Virus record (IMG/VR): IMGVR_UViG_3300046804_001888
Location: 1 to 37,558 of that record
Source: a virus
DNA length: 37,558 nucleotides
Strand: one strand, 5' to 3'
Part shown: piece after piece, positions 26,400 through 32,680 of the stretch
Layout of the letters: each line of letters begins with the position of its first letter
Numbering within the stretch: the stretch's first letter is position 1
Position numbers and translations under genes: made by a program
The notes under the pieces: generated by a model
Databases searched by the model: none
The model's input: only the letters and a program-made list of their open reading frames with translations
Told to the model about the DNA's origin: nothing

Positions 26400-26957
26400 T
26401 TATTTAGAGGATTTAATTAAGTCGTTCAACCAGCTTTTAAGACTCACTGGTTTCCCTGTATGGATGGCATAATAATCTCTTATTGTCATCTCATTGTAGG
26501 GTGCATCATTCTGCAAATTTACAGAAACATTTTTAAATGTAGAAGAATTTTCTTTATTAAATTTGTCACTGCTCGTTACAGCACTAATCTTACTGATAGC
26601 TACAGATGTAGGATTAACTACCCTCAGCTCTTCTAATGGGACATTGTAAGAATTCTTTGGGTTTAATTCATACTCTTCCTCATAACAAGTGGATGGAGGA
26701 ACCCTATACACCTTTCTCTGAGGATCTATAGGATCTAAATCACTTGTAATGAGTTCAAAGAAAAACCCTTTTTCTTTACGGAATTCTGATCCAAAGATTC
26801 CAACTACTTCTCTTCCATTACTGTCAAAGAAAGCTTTCTTCATGTTGAAATCCAATGGAGAAATTCCAAGGTCTGTGATTAACTCTGAGTGGTAATTTCT
26901 GATAGCATCTAGCTTCTCTTTTTTCCACTTCTTTAAGTCAAAATCTAATTCTGCCAT
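26400..26957 (-). CDS. Hypothetical protein, 185 residues
   Basis: Not recognised. It is acidic and soluble, with a charged helical N-terminus (DFDLKKWKKEKLDAIRNYHS), a middle containing VVGIFGSEFRKEKGFFFEL and VYRVPPSTCYEEEY, and a C-terminal piece MTIRDYYAIHTGKPVSLKSW that looks like a short conserved motif, perhaps a protein-binding tail. It starts with the A-rich leader AAAAACAAACAAACATG and ends exactly one base before the Sak4-like ATG. It lies between helicase and recombinase, so an accessory loader or adaptor role is conceivable but unproven. Confidence 0.65.
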   Translation of the reverse strand: MAELDFDLKKWKKEKLDAIRNYHSELITDLGISPLDFNMKKAFFDSNGREVVGIFGSEFRKEKGFFFELITSDLDPIDPQRKVYRVPPSTCYEEEYELNPKNSYNVPLEELRVVNPTSVAISKISAVTSSDKFNKENSSTFKNVSVNLQNDAPYNEMTIRDYYAIHTGKPVSLKSWLNDLIKSSK

Positions 26958-26978
26958 GTTTGTTTGTTTTTATTGTTA

Positions 26979-28031
26979 TTAAATACCAGATACATCTATG
27001 TCATTAGGTTCTGGTTGATTCCTCTGTGATCTTCTTCTAAATCCACTAGCTCCACTTGGATTGGCTGCTACAGGCTCTCCCACTTCAATCATTCTTTGCC
27101 TGTTAAATTCAGCCTTCATAAAGAGAATATTAACGTCATTAGAAGCATTTCTAACCTTTAACAAATGTACAAAAATGTCATCATTTTTCACAATATATTG
27201 TTTAGGTCCATAAATATTTATGTCGTTAATAGCTGGTCTACTTAACACCATCACCATGTCAGATCCCTGCATAAGAGCATCACCACCAAATATATCAGAG
27301 CTTGTTGGATAGTTCCCAATAGATCCTGGAGTTTTCCTGGCTGGCTCTTCTATACTTCTGTTAAGCTGTGTAATCATAATCACTATAATAGGAAGCTCAT
27401 TCTTTAATTTCATAAGCATCTCTACAGTGTTATACAGAGTGGCTATCTTCTCTTTTTCATTTGGTGACTTCTTAATAAGCCAACTATGATCTATAGTGAC
27501 CACCATTGGTTTACTTCCTAACTCATTATACCAATAATGAATAGCCTTTTCCATGTCTTGAGAATTCAAAGGATTGTTAATCTGCATTCTTATTATTCCC
27601 ATTCTTTCCATATCCTCTACATCTTTTGTAAAGTTAACCATATGGTTGTATGAGAACTGGTCAAGCTGTTTGTTAGTACTTAAAACCAAATTGTAGTCTA
27701 GAGCAGTCTCTGCAGCAAAGGCTCTTGCTGCAGATTGTTTACCACCCATTTCAAACTGGAATTCTAAAATATTAAAGTCCTGTCCTTGATTATTTTTATA
27801 AGCTTCTTTTAATAATTGACTCACTATCAATGTCTTACCAGACCCTGGACGAGCACCTATAGTTAACATAGATCCCCACTCCAAACCATTAATGCTTGCA
27901 TTATTAAAACCCAACCAAGGAGTCTTTAATGATTTAATTTTACCCTGCCTTCTATTCTCTATATATTCTAAACCTTCTTTAAGAATTTCAGAGTATTTTT
28001 TTGCACCAAATGGTCTTCTTGGTTCGGTCAT
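26979..28031 (-). CDS. dnaB-like: DnaB-type replicative helicase (C-terminal RecA core)
   Basis: The 350-residue protein contains the SF4 helicase core with no N-terminal DnaB domain. Walker A is at residues 58-67 (IGARPGSGKT), the H1a glutamate in EFQFEM (Glu94), Walker B at Asp181 (VVTIDHSW), and H3 in IMITQLNRSIEEP (Gln222), followed by SSDIFGGDALMQGSD, which matches the LSDLRxSGxIEQDAD region. The C-terminal 25 residues are basic and low complexity. Lack of the DnaB N-domain, normally the primase-contacting part, implies a different contact with the phage primase. Its ATG overlaps the upstream stop as ATGA. It unwinds the fork for the family B polymerase. Confidence 0.9.
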   Translation of the reverse strand: MTEPRRPFGAKKYSEILKEGLEYIENRRQGKIKSLKTPWLGFNNASINGLEWGSMLTIGARPGSGKTLIVSQLLKEAYKNNQGQDFNILEFQFEMGGKQSAARAFAAETALDYNLVLSTNKQLDQFSYNHMVNFTKDVEDMERMGIIRMQINNPLNSQDMEKAIHYWYNELGSKPMVVTIDHSWLIKKSPNEKEKIATLYNTVEMLMKLKNELPIIVIMITQLNRSIEEPARKTPGSIGNYPTSSDIFGGDALMQGSDMVMVLSRPAINDINIYGPKQYIVKNDDIFVHLLKVRNASNDVNILFMKAEFNRQRMIEVGEPVAANPSGASGFRRRSQRNQPEPNDIDVSGI

Positions 28032-28237
28032 AGTTTAAAGAATTTATTTATTGATTCTACCACTGTTTCGTGAGCTCTACCCACTCCTTCTGTTACACCT
28101 TCTGTATATGCTAATTCTATAAGTTTGGACACCCCTATTTTAAAATTGTCAAGGGTTGTCACTTTAAGTGTCTCATGACCTGGAAAGTCAACAGTCACTG
28201 TGTTAAACACTTCATTTAATTCTTGTTCGTATTTCAT
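28028..28237 (-). CDS. Small hypothetical protein (69 residues)
   Basis: The product reads MKYEQELNEVFNTVTVDFPG, then a mixed middle and VVESINKFFKL at the end. It is acidic, with no membrane segment or known motif. It is ATGA-coupled to both neighbours (membrane peptide upstream, helicase downstream), which supports a real, co-regulated gene. A helicase-associated role is a guess from this coupling. Confidence 0.65.
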   Translation of the reverse strand: MKYEQELNEVFNTVTVDFPGHETLKVTTLDNFKIGVSKLIELAYTEGVTEGVGRAHETVVESINKFFKL

Positions 28238-28416
28238 AATCCTAATTTTTGATTTGTGTATGTAGATAGTTTAAACATTAGTAGGAGAAATATTTCAATT
28301 ATAAAATATTTCCAAAGCTCCACCTTAACTAATAAACTGTTGATAACTAACCAACTAGTTAAAGACATCACTAAACTTATTAAAAACCTGTGCACACCTT
28401 TTTCTGTATTACTCAT
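28234..28416 (-). CDS. Small membrane protein (60 residues)
   Basis: I start at the ATG at 28416 (MSNTEKGVHRFLISLVMSLT), preceded by AAATTAAAACAAATG. A longer frame from 28449 would run into the end of the upstream gene. Two hydrophobic stretches (FLISLVMSLTSWLVINSLLV and YFIIEIFLLLMFKL) suggest two membrane passes with short polar ends. It overlaps the next gene as ATGA. A membrane peptide inside a replication operon could be a holin-like, anchoring or anti-host protein; nothing in the sequence decides. Confidence 0.6.
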   Translation of the reverse strand: MSNTEKGVHRFLISLVMSLTSWLVINSLLVKVELWKYFIIEIFLLLMFKLSTYTNQKLGL

Positions 28417-28426
28417 TTGTTTTAAT

Positions 28427-29005
28427 TTAAATTGAAATATTGGGATCATCCACTAGCTGTTGACAATAGTCTGCTAATAGTGATTTCACTAACTTTGTAT
28501 ATATGTCAGTTTTTTGTATAAAATAACTGCTTGTTACAGTGTATTGGAAATCTGTTTTACTTTTTAGATGGATGTAATAATCTGCTGCATCTAATACAAG
28601 ATCCCAATCATATTCAGGATATGTCTTAAAGAACCATACAAACTTATCTGTAAGTTCTTTTACACTCTGTCTAGCAAGTTCCCCTGACGGGAGCCTTTTC
28701 TTTGGAAACAGCTCTCTATACTCATTCACCTTAGCTAAAAAATCTTCACCTAGCACTTCTTTAGTTACCTTTTTCTTTGTCTTAACCAAATGTGTTTCAA
28801 ATTCTTCCAGTATATGCAAAGCTGCTGCACTTAGCTGGTTATCTTCTGTAAGATATCCTTTAGCTCTACACACTAAAGCTTCTGCTTCTTGGTTAATGAT
28901 AGATGTAGGTTTTATTTTGTTTTTACAACAATCTAAAAAGTACAGCTGATTTGGGCTAATTGAATATTTGATCGATGTAGACCATAACTGATGGCTTTGA
29001 TTCAT
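28427..29005 (-). CDS. Hypothetical replication-linked protein (192 residues)
   Basis: Not recognised with certainty. The N-terminal part (ISPNQLYFLDCCKNKIKPTS, then INQEAEALVCRAKGYL) could hold a winged-helix-like segment. It continues with a Lys-rich helix and ends with VWFFKTYPEYDWDLVLDAAD and VTSSYFIQKTDIYTKLVKSL. It starts with leader AAAAAACAAGTATG inside the last 50 bases of the DnaA-like gene, and comes two genes before the DnaB-type helicase. Initiator, then this protein, then helicase is the order expected if it were a helicase loader, a hypothesis from position only. Confidence 0.65.
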   Translation of the reverse strand: MNQSHQLWSTSIKYSISPNQLYFLDCCKNKIKPTSIINQEAEALVCRAKGYLTEDNQLSAAALHILEEFETHLVKTKKKVTKEVLGEDFLAKVNEYRELFPKKRLPSGELARQSVKELTDKFVWFFKTYPEYDWDLVLDAADYYIHLKSKTDFQYTVTSSYFIQKTDIYTKLVKSLLADYCQQLVDDPNISI

Positions 29006-29438
29006 ACTTGTTTTTTAATTGTCTTTTAATAGTATTCAGTATAGCATTGTATAATAGTCTAAACTGATCAGAAGTACTTATCTGGTGATCAAAGATTTCC
29101 ATACAATGGATGATAGTAGTGTGGTGACGACCACCTAAGTATTCACCTATGCTAGATAGAGAAAACTGCATAGACCTTGCTATGTATGAGAATATAGCTC
29201 TTAGGTCTACAATTTCACGGTATCTGGTAGAACTACTAAGATACAACTTTTTTCCGAATTTATTTGGTAAAAAAGGATCAAAACAACGTTCCAATTCTTC
29301 TAATGTGATTGGAGAACTCAGAGGTGTCTGAGCAATATACTTGTTTACTACGGGATAATACCCCAATTTTTCATAAAAATCCTGCTTGAAACTTTCTATA
29401 AGCTGTGTTTCAAGTTCCTGTTTATTGATGTCTGTCAT
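28956..29438 (-). CDS. DnaA domain IV-like origin-binding protein
   Basis: The 160-residue protein carries RYREIVDLRAIFSYIARSMQ (residues 72-91) then FSLSSIGEYLGGRHHTTIIH (92-111). This follows DnaA domain IV, the DNA-binding helix-turn-helix with signature GGRDHTTVLHA, here GGRHHTTIIHC, an Asp-to-His change in the signature. No AAA+ ATPase motif is present and the length excludes one, so it is a domain IV plus a unique N-terminal half (residues 1-70). In bacteria domain IV binds DnaA boxes. In this phage it likely binds the origin or regulates transcription. It is the first gene of the leftward block, next to the divergent control region, a location that suits an initiator acting on adjacent DNA. 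Confidence 0.82.
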   Translation of the reverse strand: MTDINKQELETQLIESFKQDFYEKLGYYPVVNKYIAQTPLSSPITLEELERCFDPFLPNKFGKKLYLSSSTRYREIVDLRAIFSYIARSMQFSLSSIGEYLGGRHHTTIIHCMEIFDHQISTSDQFRLLYNAILNTIKRQLKNKYESKPSVMVYIDQIFN

Positions 29439-29533
29439 AACTTTTTAAAGTTTAAAAAACAAATTTAGATATTTTCTTCAAAATAATGTATATTATATTG
29501 TAGATATTCTATGAAGCATTGTTTACATATAAC
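29439..29533. promoter_or_regulatory. AT-rich divergent control region (left part)
   Basis: About 95 bases of very AT-rich DNA lie between the leftward DnaA-like gene and the structured RNA. Both directions of transcription must start here or nearby, so it very likely holds divergent promoters, and it could serve as a DNA unwinding element. I could not identify a convincing Bacteroidetes-type promoter pair (TTTG then TAxxTTTG) by eye, so no promoter is placed. Confidence 0.45.
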
Positions 29534-29647
29534 GGGCCAGAAAGTACTGGGTAGTCAGCTATCTGATTATTCTGACCAGCTTGCATCTCCCCGGTGTTAT
29601 CCATTTAACGTAAGGATAGGTCATGATTTTAGCCCAGTACCTGGCTC
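29534..29647 (+). ncRNA. Structured RNA candidate with three-way junction
   Basis: GGGCCAG (29534-29540) pairs with CTGGCTC (29641-29647), and GTACTGGG (29544-29551) pairs with CCCAGTAC (29633-29640): 15 bp in all with an AAA bulge on the 5' side. Inside, TAGTCAG/CTGATTA (29552-29558 with 29563-29569, CTAT loop) forms a second stem. TGACC/GGTCA (29573-29577 with 29619-29623) encloses TATCC/GGATA (29598-29602 with 29614-29618). The result is a junction with stems stacked end to end. G-U pairs (29535-29646, 29554-29567) fit the plus strand and would be mismatches on the minus. The element is visibly more GC-rich than its surroundings. It fits no RNA family I know. Confidence 0.65.
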
Positions 29648-29678
29648 TATTTTAAATAATATTAAAAGATAATTCAAT

Positions 29679-29987
29679 ATGTCACCTGTACGTACAAAGC
29701 TAGTTGATCAAGTTAAGATATGGCTTTTCCCAGCATTGGTAACGATATTAGGAACAATAATATATAGAGAAATACTAGAAATGAGAGCTGATGTTAAACA
29801 GCTATTAGCTCAGTCTAACATTGATAAAACAAAGATTGAAAAGCTTGAACAGCAGGTACAAATGATAAACCAAGCTTTATTCCTTAAAAAAGGTGTTGTA
29901 GCTTATGTATCACCAGATGAAATGAGAACATATGGTAAACATGAAGAGCTATATACATTAGAAAATAATATTGAAACTGAAAATTAA
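29679..29987 (+). CDS. Small membrane-anchored coiled-coil protein (holin- or spanin-like candidate)
   Basis: This 102-residue protein opens with a short basic stretch and one membrane segment (WLFPALVTILGTIIY, residues 14-28). A coiled-coil follows (EMRADVKQLLAQSNIDKTKI, then EKLEQQVQMINQALF) and an acidic tail. It is the first gene rightward of the structured RNA, at the start of the lysis and fibre block. The single N-terminal anchor with a coiled-coil resembles small phage lysis or head-to-membrane factors. I do not recognise a family; the lysis role is inferred from the neighbouring M15 peptidase and coiled-coil pair. Confidence 0.65.
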   Translation: MSPVRTKLVDQVKIWLFPALVTILGTIIYREILEMRADVKQLLAQSNIDKTKIEKLEQQVQMINQALFLKKGVVAYVSPDEMRTYGKHEELYTLENNIETEN

Positions 29988-29993
29988 TTAATT

Positions 29994-30410
29994 ATGCCTA
30001 ATCCTACAGATATTTTTGGAAACCTAAGATGGTTAAATAAATGGATTAAAAACCTACTTGGTAGAGTGTACACTCTTGAGCAAGGGGGAGGATCTTCTAG
30101 TGTAGACTCTGAAGGTAATCTTATTGTTGCAGATAGTTCATCTAACACTGTATCAGTTGCATACGGTGATAAACATGATATTCCTAACTTTTCAGGAATG
30201 CTTATAGTGAATGATCATTATGATGGATCCGTAGAACTATGGATATGTGGTGGAGGTTCTAATGCTGAATTGGTAAGTCGTACAAATTATGGTCCTGGAG
30301 CTGGAAGTGTAGATATTAATGGTGCAATAAATGGTTATCAATGGACTAATACTAGTAATGCTGAAGGACCATTTACATTTACAGTGATTAAAACAAGAAG
30401 TGGAGCATAA
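29994..30410 (+). CDS. Modular virion/fibre-like protein
   Basis: A 138-residue protein. The N-terminus (GNLRWLNKWIKNLLGRVYTL, then EQGGGSSS) looks like a short amphipathic trimerisation or docking helix followed by a Gly/Ser linker. The body is Ser/Gly/Asn-rich and beta-like (YDGSVELWICGGGSNAELV, TFTVIKTRSGA), as in tail-fibre or head-decoration domains. No signal peptide. The gene is spaced six bases from its predecessor and two bases from the next, fitting one rightward operon. Docking helix plus variable beta domain parallels the two other modular families further right, so a virion surface role is likely but unproven. Confidence 0.65.
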   Translation: MPNPTDIFGNLRWLNKWIKNLLGRVYTLEQGGGSSSVDSEGNLIVADSSSNTVSVAYGDKHDIPNFSGMLIVNDHYDGSVELWICGGGSNAELVSRTNYGPGAGSVDINGAINGYQWTNTSNAEGPFTFTVIKTRSGA

Positions 30411-30412
30411 TA

Positions 30413-30769
30413 ATGGAAAAGACATTAAACATATTAAAAATTATAGGAGTGTCTATTGTAGCACTCTTTGTTATTTTTATACTAATCTTTATATTCACTA
30501 TAAAGCCTAAGCTTATAGAACCTAGTATTTTTCAAGATCAGATTAACGATCTTAAAGAAGAGAATGTTCAGATAAAAGATGAACAAACTAAAATATCAGA
30601 AATAACTGATATGTATAATAGACGTATAGATAGTCTAAACTTACGTATAGATAGTGTAAAAGAGAAAACCGTTGTTATAAAGAAATACTACCATGAAAAG
30701 ATTCAGGAGGTTAATTCTTATAACGATACAGATGTAGATAACTTCTTAAAGAACAGGTATGAATATTAA
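30413..30769 (+). CDS. Inner-membrane coiled-coil protein, spanin-like (i-spanin candidate)
   Basis: A 118-residue protein with a strong N-terminal membrane segment (IIGVSIVALFVIFILIFIFT, residues 10-29) and then an extended coiled-coil (DQINDLKEENVQIKDEQTKI, RIDSLNLRIDSVKEKTVVIK). This topology, N-in with a periplasmic coiled-coil, is that of Rz-type inner-membrane spanins. Its 3' end overlaps the next gene by 11 bases, and that gene encodes an exported protein, resembling the overlapping i-spanin/o-spanin arrangement. The M15 endolysin follows two genes later. Spanin function is inferred from topology and order. Confidence 0.65.
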   Translation: MEKTLNILKIIGVSIVALFVIFILIFIFTIKPKLIEPSIFQDQINDLKEENVQIKDEQTKISEITDMYNRRIDSLNLRIDSVKEKTVVIKKYYHEKIQEVNSYNDTDVDNFLKNRYEY

Positions 30770-31178
30770 AATTCTTATATGTTTATTACTGTTGTCTTCT
30801 TTTGGATATTCCCAGAAGCCTACAGTTTGTATTCCTTCCACCACTGCTAAAAAGATAGTGGAAGATCTTGTTATAGGAGATAGTGCTAGAGATTTATTAG
30901 TTGTTGTAACACAGGAGCTTGATCTTACAAGAGAAAAAGTGAGATACCAAGATAGTGTTATAGCTCAAGCTGACAGTCTTCGGCTCAGTTTTGAGAAGCT
31001 TGTCAACAATGAAAAAGCCCAAAAGAATAACTATATTGACATGTACAACAACTGTGAAAATCAGTATGGTAGTTTGTCACGTAAGTATAAAATGCTTAAG
31101 GTTAAATCTAGACTTTTTAGTTTCCTTGGTGCTGGAACTATTGTAGGACTAGGTGTATTATTATATATATTAAAATAA
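30759..31178 (+). CDS. Exported coiled-coil protein with C-terminal membrane segment
   Basis: The 139-residue product starts with a signal-like sequence (MNIKILICLLLLSSFGYSQ), a likely signal peptidase I site after GYS, with no lipobox cysteine in the usual place. It then has a helical body (LLVVVTQELDLTREKVRYQD, ADSLRLSFEKLVNNEKAQKN) and ends with a hydrophobic segment (LFSFLGAGTIVGLGVLLYIL). It overlaps the preceding spanin-like gene by 11 bases. Two membrane-associated, coiled-coil proteins in tandem before an endolysin suggest a lysis pair, although this one is not the lipoprotein expected for a classical o-spanin, so it could also be a holin-type or adhesion factor. Confidence 0.6.
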   Translation: MNIKILICLLLLSSFGYSQKPTVCIPSTTAKKIVEDLVIGDSARDLLVVVTQELDLTREKVRYQDSVIAQADSLRLSFEKLVNNEKAQKNNYIDMYNNCENQYGSLSRKYKMLKVKSRLFSFLGAGTIVGLGVLLYILK

Positions 31179-31183
31179 ATATA

Positions 31184-31642
31184 ATGTCACTTAAAAAATA
31201 CAAAGCTCTCAGCCCTGATCCTTATATTAATAAAATAAAAGGAGATACAGAATTAGCTAGACTTGCTCATCTTAATAATCTAGTAGATCAGATTAATAGT
31301 AATGTGGTGGATAGTAGACCTTATAAAGTATATACTGCATTATTAACACAGACTGGAATAAATGACCCAACTGCTATTATATTAGAAAATACATTTGATG
31401 GAGAAATAGTTTGGACATTTGATTCAAATGGTGTTTATATTGGTACATTAACAGATGCTTTTACAAGCAATAAAACTTGGCTAAATATAACAAATAGCGA
31501 TGCGGTTTATGAAGGTGTTTTGTATTCAATTGATTATAATAATGTTAGTCAAGTTTATATAACAACTTATGACATTAATACAACATCATTAACTGATAGT
31601 TTGTTAAATAATACATCAATAGAAATTAGAGTTTATAATTAA
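31184..31642 (+). CDS. Modular virion/fibre-like protein, family B (N-terminal SPD domain)
   Basis: A 152-residue protein whose first roughly 38 residues (SLKKYKALSPDPYINKIKGD, TELARLAHLNNLVDQI) match the N-terminus of the protein at 35940 (ALKKIKPISPDIYLGKTVGD, NEVARLAHVNDIV). The remainder is unrelated: a beta-rich, Asn/Thr-rich domain (NTFDGEIVWTFDSNGVYIGT and on). The shared module is probably a docking domain joining interchangeable surface domains to the virion. No signal peptide or membrane segment. It lies between the spanin-like pair and the M15 peptidase with five-base spacers. Function inferred; no family named. Confidence 0.7.
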   Translation: MSLKKYKALSPDPYINKIKGDTELARLAHLNNLVDQINSNVVDSRPYKVYTALLTQTGINDPTAIILENTFDGEIVWTFDSNGVYIGTLTDAFTSNKTWLNITNSDAVYEGVLYSIDYNNVSQVYITTYDINTTSLTDSLLNNTSIEIRVYN

Positions 31643-31647
31643 TAACT

Positions 31648-32067
31648 ATGCTTACATCTGCACAATGTCTTAAAAAATACGGTGATCCATACAGAACTGA
31701 TGGACACATGGTTATGTGGGATGTACCTAAAGAACTAGAAATAGGAGTTATTCCTAAAAAACTATACTGTAATAAAGATTTAGTAGCACCATTATCTAAA
31801 GCTTTTAAAGCACTAATAACAACAGGATATGTTAAAGAACTTAAAACTTGGGATGGTTGTTTCAATATTCGTAAGAAGCGTGGTGGTTCCACTATGTCTC
31901 TTCATAGCTGGGGTGTTGCTGTTGATGTTAATGCTTATGATAACTGCTTTGGATGCAGCCCTAAGTTCTCTAAAGGGTTTGTAAAATGTTTTACAGATGC
32001 GGGGTTCAACTGGGGCGGAAATTGGAAAAAACCCGATGGTATGCATTTTGAATTAGCTAAGATATGA
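31648..32067 (+). CDS. Peptidase M15 (D-Ala-D-Ala carboxypeptidase-like) endolysin
   Basis: The 139-residue protein has the M15 zinc motif: His86 and Asp93 in SLHSWGVAVDVN and His133 in DGMHFELAKI, with Glu135 probably catalytic. M15 phage enzymes cut peptide bonds in peptidoglycan cross-bridges during lysis. There is no signal peptide, so it needs a holin, and neighbouring small membrane genes are candidates. Several cysteines (CNKD, CFNIR, CFGCSP) are unusual for a short endolysin but not disqualifying. Its stop overlaps the start of the GIY-YIG gene (ATGA). Confidence is high for the fold, moderate for lysis rather than entry use. Confidence 0.85.
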   Translation: MLTSAQCLKKYGDPYRTDGHMVMWDVPKELEIGVIPKKLYCNKDLVAPLSKAFKALITTGYVKELKTWDGCFNIRKKRGGSTMSLHSWGVAVDVNAYDNCFGCSPKFSKGFVKCFTDAGFNWGGNWKKPDGMHFELAKI

Positions 32068-32675
32068 GTTGTATATACACCATAAAAAACATAGTAAATA
32101 ATAAAATTTACATTGGTAAAGCTAGTTGTTTTATTACTAGACAAAAAGAACATTTAAGAAAACTAAAAGCAGGAAAACATGTAAATAAACATCTTCAGTT
32201 TTCTTACAGTAAATATGGAAAAAATGCTTTTATGTTTGATATTTTAGAAGAATGTGATAACACAATTTTAGATGAAAGAGAAAAGTATTGGATTACTTTC
32301 TATGATTCTACAAAAGATTCTAAAGGTTATAATCTTATGTATGGTGGAGAAGGTGGAATAGGAACAAAAGAAACTAGAGAAAAACAAAGTAAAGCACATA
32401 ACAAACATAAAAGAAAAGTGTATGGATTTACTTTAGAAGGAGATTTTTACAAAGTTTGGGAATCTATAAAAGATTGTTCTAGAGACTTATTAGCAAATCC
32501 TTCTGATATAAGAAGAACTATTCAACAAAAACAATACAGTTGTAAAGGATTAGTGTTACAAGATATTGATATTTTTGATAATAGATTAACACCATCTGAG
32601 AAAATTAGTTTAAGATTAAGAAATTTAAATGGTACTTTTAAATCAGGTATGCACTTTCAATTAAAACAAATATAA
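32064..32675 (+). CDS. GIY-YIG homing endonuclease with NUMOD1-like tail
   Basis: A 203-residue protein with IYTIKN (4-9) and IYIGKA (15-20) as the GIY and YIG elements. Arg26 is in TRQKEH, the metal-binding glutamate in LDEREKYWI (around residues 71-73), and Asn90 in GYNLMYGG. The C-terminal half (KVYGFTLEGDFYKVWESIKD, CSRDLLANPSDIRRTIQQ) has the NUMOD1 DNA-binding form found in homing nucleases, similar to the stand-alone peptide at 16109. The ATG overlaps the endolysin stop (ATGA). A free-standing homing nuclease between endolysin and cytochrome genes suggests mobility in this locus; it may have carried neighbours with it. Confidence 0.85.
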   Translation: MSCIYTIKNIVNNKIYIGKASCFITRQKEHLRKLKAGKHVNKHLQFSYSKYGKNAFMFDILEECDNTILDEREKYWITFYDSTKDSKGYNLMYGGEGGIGTKETREKQSKAHNKHKRKVYGFTLEGDFYKVWESIKDCSRDLLANPSDIRRTIQQKQYSCKGLVLQDIDIFDNRLTPSEKISLRLRNLNGTFKSGMHFQLKQI

Positions 32676-32680
32676 AATAT

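Noticed and set aside
29597-29605. DnaA box (TTATCCATT) and replication origin.
   Set aside because: A single 7-of-9 match that also forms a stem of the RNA candidate; no repeated boxes seen, so no origin is called.
29534-29647. tRNA, because the outer stem is 7 bp before the bulge.
   Set aside because: No T-arm GGTTC-type loop, no proper anticodon arm and no matching D-arm; the outer stem continues for 8 more bp.
29511-29672. 53-codon frame (starting MKHCLHITGQ) spanning the divergent region.
   Set aside because: It covers the 15-bp helix and hairpins exactly, its composition is unlike the other phage proteins, and the pairing explains the sequence better. Conservation in relatives would decide.
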